NCBI GenBank assembly: GCA_900555495.1
Contig: USLD01000095.1
Location: 1-5,565, forward strand
DNA length: 5,565 nt
Direction of reading: 5' to 3'
Origin: an uncultured Slackia sp.
GTDB taxonomy: Bacteria > Actinomycetota > Coriobacteriia > Coriobacteriales > Eggerthellaceae
Position numbers and translations under genes: made by a program. Below are positions 1 to 5,193 of this stretch, in pieces. Every line of letters starts with the position of its first letter. Positions within the stretch are counted from its first letter, which is position 1. The notes under the pieces were generated by a model. It ran no database searches, was not told where the DNA came from, and was given only the letters and a program-made list of their open reading frames with translations.

Positions 1-2
1 TC

Positions 3-779
3 GTCTTTTCCACGTGCTTCCGCGGATTCTGGTCCACCATCCCGGTGCTCATCGGCGTCACGGCCGGATACATCGCCTCCTGCTTCGTCGGCCTGGTCGA
101 TTTCCAGCCCGTGATCGATGCCGCCTGGATCGGCCTTCCCACCCTCACGGCTCCGACATTCGACCTGGGCGCCATCATCTTGATCGCCCCCGTCGCGATC
201 GTCATCATCATCGAACATATCGGGCATCTTCTGGTAGTGGGCGAAGTGGTCGGGAAGAACTACAACGACATGCTTCCCCGCTCGCTTCTCGGCGACGGCC
301 TGTCCACGATGCTTTCGGGCTTCCTGGGCGGCACCCCCACCACCACGTACGCCGAAAACATCGGCGTCATGAGCGCCACGCGCGTCTATTCCACGCAGAT
401 CTTCTGGTATGCGGGCGGCATCGCCTTGCTCGTAGGCGGCTTCTGCCCCAAGATCGAAGCGCTCATCAATTCCATCCCCACTTCGGTCATGGGCGGCGTG
501 AGCCTTTTGCTGTTCGGCCTGATCGCTTCGAACGGCCTGCGCATGCTGGTAAGCAACCGCGTCGATTTCAGCAAGGCACGCAATCTCATGATCGTCTCGG
601 CCGTGCTGGTGGTGGGCGTCGGCATGGAAACCGCCGGCATCAAAATCCCCGTAGGCGTATACGAGCTGCCCGGCATGGCGACGAGCGCCATTATCGGCGT
701 GGTATTGAACCTCTGTCTTCCTAAAGAGACCGTCGCCGACGACACCTACCCCGCCGGCTCCGCAGGCGGCGACGTATAG
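3..779 (+). CDS. uraA: Uracil permease, NCS2 family (3' part, 5' end off the window)
   Basis: Inner-membrane nucleobase:proton symporter that imports uracil for pyrimidine salvage. The frame is open from the left edge, so the N-terminal part is missing; about 258 codons are visible of a family usually near 420 residues. The visible part alternates strongly hydrophobic segments with short loops. Two diagnostic NCS2 motifs are present. EHIGH (Glu codon at 213-215) matches the TM8 substrate-binding Glu/His of E. coli UraA. AENIGVMSATRVYST (Glu codon at 354-356) matches the TM10 glutamate motif typical of uracil rather than xanthine/urate permeases. The C-terminus is short and polar, ending at a TAG. 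The GTG at 45 is internal and not a plausible start, because the coding frame and membrane pattern continue upstream of it. A terminator follows at once, so this is the last gene of its transcript. The family call is firm. Uracil specificity is likely but is inferred from motifs. Confidence 0.93.
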   Translation, partial: VFSTCFRGFWSTIPVLIGVTAGYIASCFVGLVDFQPVIDAAWIGLPTLTAPTFDLGAIILIAPVAIVIIIEHIGHLLVVGEVVGKNYNDMLPRSLLGDGLSTMLSGFLGGTPTTTYAENIGVMSATRVYSTQIFWYAGGIALLVGGFCPKIEALINSIPTSVMGGVSLLLFGLIASNGLRMLVSNRVDFSKARNLMIVSAVLVVGVGMETAGIKIPVGVYELPGMATSAIIGVVLNLCLPKETVADDTYPAGSAGGDV

Positions 780-814
780 ACGATAAGCGTCGCAGCCGAA
801 ACGAAGAGCGCTCT

Positions 815-855
815 CGCCCCGACGTTCGAGAAACGGAAGGGCGGGGCGCTTTTTT
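815..855 (+). terminator. Intrinsic terminator of the uracil permease transcript
   Basis: CGCCCCG (815-821) is perfectly complementary to CGGGGCG (842-848). One C and a run of six T (850-855) follow. The 20-nt loop can hold a small inner stem (CGTT 823-826 with AACG 832-835). It lies 36 bp after the permease stop. On the opposite strand no T-run follows the stem, so it should act mainly on the + strand. Confidence 0.75.
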
Positions 856-873
856 CGCGCCATATAGAAGCCG

Positions 874-1125
874 CTATGCTGGAGCGAAGAAAACCCGAAG
901 CGCGAAGACGGCAAGCGGCAATCCCGTCGCGAACAGGACGACCGCAACGACGGCGACCCATGCGAAGGATTCCCCTCCTGCATCGCGTTTTCTGCGCAAG
1001 CACGCGAAAGCGACGCCGAGCACGACGGCCGCGACCACGCAGCCCGCTCCGAAAAGCCCCGCCAAAGCGACCGCAAGCCCGAAAACCAGCATGCCGAGCA
1101 TCACGAACGTGAAGCATCCCCCCAT
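874..1125 (-). CDS. Small membrane protein of unknown function, 83 aa
   Basis: I do not recognise this gene. From the ATG at 1125 it encodes a very hydrophobic 83-residue protein. Residues 5-43 form one long or two short membrane helices. Residues 44-53 are a charged loop beginning RRKR, and residues 54-80 form a further helix. By the positive-inside rule the RRKR loop is probably cytoplasmic. This start is chosen because AAAGG lies 7 nt upstream and because hydrophobic coding character begins here. The frame is open further upstream, but that part is Arg-rich and reads as the shadow of the HAD gene on the other strand. It is a stand-alone gene, convergent with the permease and divergent from the HAD gene. 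The overlapping + strand frame (876-1112) is almost all Arg, Ala and Pro and is a shadow. The coherent hydrophobic pattern makes a real gene likely, but there is no homology support. Confidence 0.62.
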   Translation of the reverse strand: MGGCFTFVMLGMLVFGLAVALAGLFGAGCVVAAVVLGVAFACLRRKRDAGGESFAWVAVVAVVLFATGLPLAVFALRVFFAPA

Positions 1126-1263
1126 GCCGCCGCCTTTCTTCGCGCCGATTTCGCACGCCCTTGACGCAAGCGTTTCATTACGGACCCAGAATAACCCACG
1201 AAAAGTTATCGGAACGCAGGCCGGGCGCGACAGCGCCATTCGGTCCGGATGAAAGGGGCGACG
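1126..1263. other. Divergent intergenic region between the membrane-protein and HAD genes
   Basis: This 138-bp gap must hold the promoters for both flanking genes. On the + strand a TTGACG (1161-1166) could be a -35 element. The best AT-rich hexamer downstream, CAGAAT (1187-1192), sits 20 bp away, which is too far for a normal sigma-70 promoter, and no clear dyad lies between them. On the - strand only weak matches (TATTCT, TAATGA) are seen. I cannot assign a promoter with confidence. Confidence 0.3.
1252..1258 (+). promoter_or_regulatory. Ribosome binding site of the HAD gene
   Basis: AAAGGGG lies 5 nt before the ATG at 1264. It overlaps the codons after the in-frame ATG at 1249, which has no Shine-Dalgarno sequence of its own. 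This decides the start in favour of 1264. Confidence 0.7.
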
Positions 1264-1962
1264 ATGAAACCTTCTCTGGCAGGCGTCGGATTCATCTTCG
1301 ACTGCGACGGAACGCTGCTCGACACCATGGACGCATGGCTCTCCATGGAAGATACGTTCGCCGCGCGCGTCGGCGGACGCATCGACTCCGCCATGCGCGA
1401 GAAGCTGTGCACCATGACCATGCCCGAAGAGGCGGCCTTTCTCCACGAGACGTTCGGCGTGGGCGATTCCCCCGCCGCACTCGAGGCCGAAATCGACGAG
1501 TACTTCATGAGCTACTACAGCGAACGCGCGGAAGCGACGCCTGGCGCGGAAGCGCTGATCGAAGAGGTGCGGCGCCGGGGCATCCCGTGTGCGATCGCGT
1601 CCTCGAGCCCGCACGCCTATCTGGAAGCGGGCCTGGGCCGCACAGGCCTTCTGGGCGCGTTCGCCTCGGTCTTTTCAACCGAAGACGTGAAAGCATCCAA
1701 GCGCGAACGCAGGATTTACGACGCCGCAGCCAAGTCGATGAAGGCAGTTCCTGAATTGACCTGGTGCTTCGACGATGCGATCTATGCGCTGCGCGCCATG
1801 AAGAAAGCAGGTTTCAAAACGGTGGGGGTCTATGACCGCGACACCTCGGGCACCGTCGAGCAGCTGCGCGATACGGCCGATACGACGGTCCTCACGCTCG
1901 AAGACGTCGATATCGACGAACTTCTCGCGTTGCAGGCCGCGCATCTCGCGGCATCGGCATAA
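1264..1962 (+). CDS. HAD-superfamily (subfamily IA) phosphatase/phosphomutase-like hydrolase
   Basis: Cytoplasmic 232-residue haloacid-dehalogenase-type hydrolase, of the usual length for the beta-phosphoglucomutase/phosphoglycolate phosphatase branch. Motif I is FDCDGT, with Asp13 as the nucleophile and Asp15 as the general acid/base. A helical cap (about residues 20-85) is inserted after motif I, as in cap type C1. Motif II is IASSS (Ser113). The motif III lysine is probably Lys146 in SKRERRIY, where family members usually have KPxPxxF/Y; the prolines are missing here. Motif IV is CFDDA (Asp170, Asp171, Mg2+ binding), followed by ALRAMKKAGF, which matches the common A-x-x-AG-x segment. The start at 1264 is set by AAAGGGG. 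The gene is monocistronic, with hairpins after its stop. The substrate cannot be told from sequence; a sugar phosphate or nucleotide is possible. Nearness to a uracil permease is not evidence for a pyrimidine substrate, because a terminator and an opposed gene lie between them. Confidence 0.9.
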   Translation: MKPSLAGVGFIFDCDGTLLDTMDAWLSMEDTFAARVGGRIDSAMREKLCTMTMPEEAAFLHETFGVGDSPAALEAEIDEYFMSYYSERAEATPGAEALIEEVRRRGIPCAIASSSPHAYLEAGLGRTGLLGAFASVFSTEDVKASKRERRIYDAAAKSMKAVPELTWCFDDAIYALRAMKKAGFKTVGVYDRDTSGTVEQLRDTADTTVLTLEDVDIDELLALQAAHLAASA

Positions 1963-1963
1963 G

Positions 1964-1983
1964 GTCGGCGCCGCCGCGCCGAC
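1964..1983. repeat. Inverted repeat (hairpin) just after the HAD stop codon
   Basis: GTCGGCG (1964-1970) and CGCCGAC (1977-1983) form a perfect 7-bp stem with a 6-nt loop. No T-run follows on either strand. It stands 7 bp before a second hairpin and may be a transcript-end stabiliser or part of a compound terminator. Confidence 0.55.
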
Positions 1984-1988
1984 GCAAG

Positions 1989-2031
1989 CGAAGGAGGGCC
2001 GCCCGAGCACCGTCGATCGGCCCTCCTTTCG
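1989..2031. terminator. Probable bidirectional terminator between convergent HAD and merR-type genes
   Basis: AAGGAGGGCCG (1991-2001) pairs perfectly with CGGCCCTCCTT (2018-2028), an 11-bp GC-rich stem with a 16-nt loop. A single bulged T lets the stem extend by a CG pair on each side. The 3' arm ends in TTT (2027-2029) on the + strand and TT on the - strand. The T-tract is short, so the call rests mainly on the strong stem and its place in a 106-bp convergent gap. Confidence 0.65.
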
Positions 2032-2068
2032 ATTCGCAGCCCATGTCTGCAAGATGCGGAGCATCCCG

Positions 2069-2830
2069 TTATCCTGCGCAATACTCCCTCAACGCATCGC
2101 GCAGGAATCGAGCGCCGCCATCGACGCGTGCATCGTAATATGCGCGGAAACGCTCATCGGCGACATAGCCTTCCGCCAATGCCGCATGGGCTTCGCGCGT
2201 GTACATGCCGTCGGGCCAATACATTTTGAGCCACGCCTCGTGCATGGCGCAAAGTTCGCGCGCGTCGCGCCCGCACACATCCTGCGTGCGCACGGCGACG
2301 GCGAGCTTGTCCAAGATGGCCGCCGCCAGGCTTTCGGCCGATTCCCACTGCCCCTCGTCCATCGCAAGAACCTTGTCGTTCGAGGCGTCGACCGCCGCAT
2401 CGCCGTATGCCGCACGAACCTCGCTTCCGTACAATCGCTCGTTCTCTTCTACCGCAAGGCGTTTCATGCCTTCGAATCGTTCCGTATCGCTCATAGTCTC
2501 TCCTCGCTCCAAGCTTGCGATAGCCCGTTCGACCGATCGCATCATGGCTTCGGTCTGCTCGATGCGTCGCGCAAGCCTTTCCAAATGCTCATGCAGCGCG
2601 GCCCGCGCGTCGAAAGCGGGGTCGTCGAGCAAGGCCTTGATGTCCGCAAGAGCCACGCCCGCATCGCGATACAGCAGAATCTGCTGCAAACGCGCCGCAT
2701 CCTGCGCGTCGTAGGCGCGATAGCCGTTCGGCAGCCTCCGCGGGGAAAGCAGCCCCATCTCTTCGTAATAATGAAGCGTGCGCACGCTGACGCCCGAAAG
2801 CGCCGCGAACTCTTTGACGGCATAGCCCAT
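2069..2830 (-). CDS. MerR-family transcriptional regulator with TipAS drug-binding domain (TipAL-like)
   Basis: Cytoplasmic DNA-binding activator of 253 residues, matching the two-domain TipAL/Mta architecture. Residues 3-70 are the MerR winged helix-turn-helix: VKEFAALSGVSVRTLHYYEE, then GLLSPRR, then NGYRAYD, with the second part DIKALLDDP. Residues 74-112 are a long charged helix, the expected antiparallel dimerisation coiled coil. Residues 117-253 are a TipAS domain, recognised by HEAWLKMYWP, LAEGYVADERF, AYYDA and the closing FLRDALREYC. In this family the C-terminal domain captures bulky antibiotics or other hydrophobic ligands, and the dimer then untwists a promoter with an overlong spacer. 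The start at 2830 is set by AAGGAGG 5 nt upstream; the GTG at 2890 lacks such a site. Its own upstream region carries a 19-bp-spacer promoter, so autoregulation is likely. It is divergent from a nitroreductase gene, a possible target. The ligand is unknown. Confidence 0.93.
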   Translation of the reverse strand: MGYAVKEFAALSGVSVRTLHYYEEMGLLSPRRLPNGYRAYDAQDAARLQQILLYRDAGVALADIKALLDDPAFDARAALHEHLERLARRIEQTEAMMRSVERAIASLERGETMSDTERFEGMKRLAVEENERLYGSEVRAAYGDAAVDASNDKVLAMDEGQWESAESLAAAILDKLAVAVRTQDVCGRDARELCAMHEAWLKMYWPDGMYTREAHAALAEGYVADERFRAYYDARVDGGARFLRDALREYCAG

Positions 2831-2835
2831 CGCTT

Positions 2836-2842
2836 CCTCCTT
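2836..2842 (-). promoter_or_regulatory. Ribosome binding site of the MerR/TipAL-like gene
   Basis: AAGGAGG on the - strand, 5 nt before the ATG at 2830. This strong site fixes the start and excludes the upstream in-frame GTG at 2890. Confidence 0.8.
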
Positions 2843-2865
2843 GCCGTTTCGCTGCATTCTTGATT

Positions 2866-2879
2866 TCGGTCCGGACCGA
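2866..2879. repeat. 14-bp perfect palindrome in the regulator's leader
   Basis: TCGGTCCGGACCGA reads the same on both strands with no mismatch. It lies in the predicted untranslated leader of the MerR-type gene, 36 bp upstream of the start codon. It could be a protein-binding site. As RNA it is a poor hairpin, because a continuous palindrome leaves little room for a loop. Confidence 0.5.
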
Positions 2880-2908
2880 TGCCGGCGCACGCGCGGCCCG
2901 TAGAACAG

Positions 2909-2922
2909 GGCGCATCCGCGCC
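2909..2922 (-). other. Small hairpin near the predicted 5' end of the regulator mRNA
   Basis: GGCGC, a 4-nt loop GGAT and GCGCC form a perfect 5-bp stem. It begins about 4 nt after the predicted transcription start near 2926. A 5'-end hairpin like this can stabilise mRNA. In a GC-rich genome a stem this short may also be chance. Confidence 0.3.
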
Positions 2923-2932
2923 GACGCTTCGC

Positions 2933-2963
2933 AGTCTAGGCCATCACGCGACGTGAGGGTCAA
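2933..2963 (-). promoter_or_regulatory. MerR-type promoter/operator of the regulator gene (19-bp spacer with dyad)
   Basis: On the - strand TTGACC (-35, 2963-2958) and TAGACT (-10, 2938-2933) are separated by exactly 19 bp. Ordinary sigma-70 promoters have 17; 19-20 bp is the hallmark of MerR-activated promoters. Within the spacer TCACG (2944-2948) and CGTGA (2952-2956) form a perfect dyad about a 3-bp centre. Extending outward, 9 of the 12 base pairs around this centre are symmetric. The predicted start of transcription is near 2926, giving a leader of about 95 nt. The arrangement indicates that the regulator activates its own gene when ligand is bound, as known for TipAL and other MerR proteins. 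Confidence 0.72.
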
Positions 2964-3062
2964 GAGCGGGAACGGAAAAATCCAGCGGGCGGAATCGCGA
3001 CCGAAGGCTGCCTGAAATACGCAAACCGGCCGGCGAGCGCGGCAGTGTCCGCGTCGAATGGT

Positions 3063-3068
3063 TATGAT
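3063..3068 (+). promoter_or_regulatory. Candidate -10 element of the nitroreductase transcript
   Basis: TATGAT matches five of six positions of the sigma-70 -10 consensus, in an AT-rich island of an otherwise GC-rich gap. Transcription would start near 3075, leaving a leader of about 30 nt. No convincing -35 hexamer is found 16-19 bp upstream, so the promoter may be weak or activator-dependent. I see no copy of the MerR dyad at this promoter. Confidence 0.4.
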
Positions 3069-3093
3069 GAAACCCATATGGCACGCCGCCGAA

Positions 3094-3098
3094 AGGAG
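3094..3098 (+). promoter_or_regulatory. Ribosome binding site of the nitroreductase gene
   Basis: AGGAG, 7 nt before the ATG at 3106. The other in-frame ATG at 3100 is only 1 nt from this site, and the one at 3058 has none, so 3106 is preferred. Confidence 0.7.
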
Positions 3099-3105
3099 AA
3101 TGCAT

Positions 3106-3777
3106 ATGGATCCGATGAATCCTTTGAACGAAAACCTCGAAACCATGTTCGCCACGCGTTTTACCTGCAAGCGCTACGACCCTTCTCGAGACGTCACGGA
3201 CGAAGACATGCACACCATTTGCGAAGCTGCGCGCCTGTCGCCCAGCTCGTTCGGACTCGAACCCTGGAAGTTCTTGGTGGTCAAGAAATCCTCTCCGTTG
3301 ACGGCCGACCTGCTTGAACGGGCCTGGGGCATGAAACGCAACGCCTCCTATACCGTGATCATCCTCGCCCGCAAGCACATGGAACCCGATAGCGACCATG
3401 TGAAGCACATGATGGCCGATATCCAAAACGCCACGCCGGAGAACATGGCCCAGCGACGGGATATGTTCGCCGCATTCCAGAAGAACGACCTCGGCGTAGC
3501 CGACGACCCGCGCCTGATGTTCGAATGGTCCTGCCGTCAATGCTACATCGCGCTGGCCAATATGTTGACCACCTGCGCGCTCCTGCGGGTCGACGCCACT
3601 CCCGTCGAAGGCCTGAAATACGAAGAAATGAACGCCTTCCTCGCCGAGAAGAGGCTTATGGACCCCGACGAATTCGGCGTCGCCGTCATGATGCAGGTCG
3701 GCTACCGCGACCCCTCGCACATCATGAACCCCAAGACGCGCCAAGCCCCTGCCGACGTATTCACCTTCTTGGAATAG
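3106..3777 (+). CDS. FMN-dependent NAD(P)H nitroreductase, NfsB-like
   Basis: Cytoplasmic flavoenzyme of 223 residues, close to E. coli NfsB (217). The family forms FMN-bearing dimers that use NAD(P)H for two-electron reduction of nitro-aromatics, quinones and similar electrophiles. The N-terminal FMN-phosphate motif is seen as TRFTCKRYD (Arg18, Thr20 and Lys22 where NfsB has Arg10, Ser12 and Lys14). The second motif is SPSSFGLEPWKF (residues 45-56), the typical PSS-x-x-x-x-PW segment; Gly50 occupies the place often held by Asn. The C-terminal third carries DATPVEG, and then FGVAVMMQVGYRDP, both characteristic of the NfsB branch. A Cys-rich stretch (SCRQC, then CALL) lies in the central helices. 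The gene is divergent from a TipAL-like regulator and 28 bp upstream of the glycosylase-epimerase fusion, with no terminator between, so those two + genes are probably co-transcribed. The physiological substrate is unknown. Confidence 0.92.
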   Translation: MDPMNPLNENLETMFATRFTCKRYDPSRDVTDEDMHTICEAARLSPSSFGLEPWKFLVVKKSSPLTADLLERAWGMKRNASYTVIILARKHMEPDSDHVKHMMADIQNATPENMAQRRDMFAAFQKNDLGVADDPRLMFEWSCRQCYIALANMLTTCALLRVDATPVEGLKYEEMNAFLAEKRLMDPDEFGVAVMMQVGYRDPSHIMNPKTRQAPADVFTFLE

Positions 3778-3795
3778 GACCGCATCGACGATACG

Positions 3796-3801
3796 AAGGA
3801 G
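3796..3801 (+). promoter_or_regulatory. Ribosome binding site of the glycosylase-epimerase fusion
   Basis: AAGGAG, 4 nt before the ATG at 3806. The spacing is slightly short but the match is strong. It lies inside the 28-bp gap after the nitroreductase stop, which fits independent translation within one operon. Confidence 0.7.
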
Positions 3802-3805
3802 CATC

Positions 3806-5188
3806 ATGCCCGAGCACGTCATCCATACGATCGAACCGGTCTTCGACCGAAATAGCCGCGTCCTCGTGCTCGGCAGCATCCCTTCGCCCAAAAGCCGCGA
3901 AGAAGGGTTTTTCTACGGACATCCGCGCAACCGGTTTTGGCGGGTGCTCGCGGCGATATTCGATGAACCCGTTCCCGCCACGCCCGAAGACAAGCGCGAT
4001 CTGCTGCTGCGCCGGCATATCGCGCTGTGGGACGTGGTCGCCTCGTGCGATATCGAGGGGGCAAGCGACGCGAGCATCCGCAACGCCGAGCCGAACGACC
4101 TGGGGCGCATCTTTTCCGTCGCCGATATCGAGGCCGTCTTCGCCACGGGCGCGAAAGCGGGCGACCTATACGCGCGCCTGTGCGAGAAACGTTTCGGCAG
4201 ACCCTGCACCGTCCTGCCCTCGACGAGCCCCGCGAACGCGAAAGAGAGCATCGAATCGCTGACGAGCGCTTACGCCGATGCGCTGCACGGGCACCTGCGG
4301 CCCTTCGAGGCGCCCGTGCTCGATGTGGCACACGTCGCGGAACTCGAACGCCTGATCGAGCGGTCGGGCACCTCGCTCGCTACGCTCATGCGCCGCGCGG
4401 GATACGCACTCGCACGCGAAGCGCGCCGCGCGGTCGAAGCGACGGGATGCGGCGCCGATGCGCGCGTCGCGATCCTCTGCGGAAACGGCAACAACGGCGG
4501 AGACGGATGGGTGGCGGCGCGCGCGCTCGCCGAAGAGGGGTTCGGCGTCGATGTCGTCTGCGCGAGGCCGCCCGAGCGCCTGGACGCCCGCCCTGCACGC
4601 GAGGCCGCCCTGGAGGCGCAGGCCGCGCTCGCACGCCATCCGCATGCGCGCATCATTTCGAACCCCGACCCCTCATCGCTGCGCGCCGTGCTCGCGAACG
4701 CCCAAGTAGCAATCGACGCGCTGCTCGGCACCGGCTTCGAGCACGATACGGTGCGCGCGCCTTTTGACGACTGGATATCGGCCGTCTGCGACGCACGCTC
4801 CTACGGCCTGCATGTCATAGCCGCCGATGTGCCGAGCGGCATGAACGCCCAGACGGGCAAAGCGGCGCGGCCTTGCGTCAAAGCCGACGCAACCGTGACC
4901 ATGATCGCCCCCAAGCCCGGTCTCGCCACCCCGTACGCGTTCGCCTTCTGCGGCATCGTGCGCGTCGCTTCGATCGCATACATCGAGCCGTTGCTCGACG
5001 GCCAAGGCGCGCATCCCGCCGAGCGAGAAGCCGCTAGAGCCGTCGCGCGCAACGCAGAGAACGCAGCGAAAACGAAGAGGAACGCCGAATTCTTCCGCGC
5101 CGAAGCGGAAGATGACGACGGATACGATCCGTATTCCGACCGAAAACCCGATCCCGAGCCGTTTTTCGAGCAGGACCCCTGGAGCTAG
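3806..5188 (+). CDS. Fusion: family-6 uracil/hypoxanthine-DNA glycosylase + NAD(P)H-hydrate epimerase (NnrE/YjeF_N), 460 aa
   Basis: One uninterrupted frame joins two repair enzymes. Residues 1-160 are a uracil-DNA-glycosylase-fold domain of the DNA-deoxyinosine (hypoxanthine) glycosylase type. It shows VLVLGSIPSPKS (residues 19-30), YGHPRNRFW (37-45, with Asn42 the likely key residue), IALWDVVASC (72-81) and LPSTSPANA (137-145). This branch has GS-x-P where Mug/TDG enzymes have GINP. Residues 169-400 are an NnrE domain, which interconverts the S and R forms of hydrated NAD(P)H (NADHX, NADPHX). It shows LMRRAGYALA, GNGNNGGDG (226-234), DALLGTG (304-310, with the catalytic-type Asp304) and ADVPSGMNAQTG (Asp341). 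The usual partner, the ADP-dependent dehydratase domain NnrD, is absent. Residues 400-460 are instead an Ala/Glu-rich stretch and an acidic tail (EDDDGYDPYSD, then PDPEPFFEQDPWS). Start chosen by AAGGAG. Both domain calls are firm; the joint role is inferred. Confidence 0.9.
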   Translation: MPEHVIHTIEPVFDRNSRVLVLGSIPSPKSREEGFFYGHPRNRFWRVLAAIFDEPVPATPEDKRDLLLRRHIALWDVVASCDIEGASDASIRNAEPNDLGRIFSVADIEAVFATGAKAGDLYARLCEKRFGRPCTVLPSTSPANAKESIESLTSAYADALHGHLRPFEAPVLDVAHVAELERLIERSGTSLATLMRRAGYALAREARRAVEATGCGADARVAILCGNGNNGGDGWVAARALAEEGFGVDVVCARPPERLDARPAREAALEAQAALARHPHARIISNPDPSSLRAVLANAQVAIDALLGTGFEHDTVRAPFDDWISAVCDARSYGLHVIAADVPSGMNAQTGKAARPCVKADATVTMIAPKPGLATPYAFAFCGIVRVASIAYIEPLLDGQGAHPAEREAARAVARNAENAAKTKRNAEFFRAEAEDDDGYDPYSDRKPDPEPFFEQDPWS

Positions 5189-5193
5189 ACGAC

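Noticed and set aside
1161..1192. TTGACG with CAGAAT as a promoter for the HAD gene
   Set aside because: The 20-bp spacing is too long for a normal promoter, and there is no dyad in the spacer to support MerR-type activation.
1239..1249. 11-base match TTCGGTCCGGA shared with 2865-2875 in the regulator leader
   Set aside because: Several 11-base repeats are expected by chance in a window of this size and GC content. The copy at 1239 lacks the palindromic second half.
1126..1614. Upstream extension of the small membrane protein into a 246-residue - strand frame
   Set aside because: The extension is Arg-rich and lies opposite the HAD gene's conserved motifs. A ribosome binding site and hydrophobic coding begin only at 1125.
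3..1962. Uracil permease and HAD phosphatase as a pyrimidine-salvage operon
   Set aside because: A terminator at 815-855 and an opposed gene separate them, and the HAD substrate cannot be read from sequence.
2831..2914. Possible leader peptide from the ATG at 2914 on the - strand in the regulator mRNA
   Set aside because: It has no ribosome binding site and runs past the regulator start in another frame as an Arg/Ala-rich sequence, typical of a shadow frame.
2944..3891. Long open frame on the - strand (315 codons) over the nitroreductase gene
   Set aside because: It is the antisense shadow of a gene with clear FMN-binding motifs. Its His/Gly/Arg-rich sequence shows no domain, and it runs through the promoter region.
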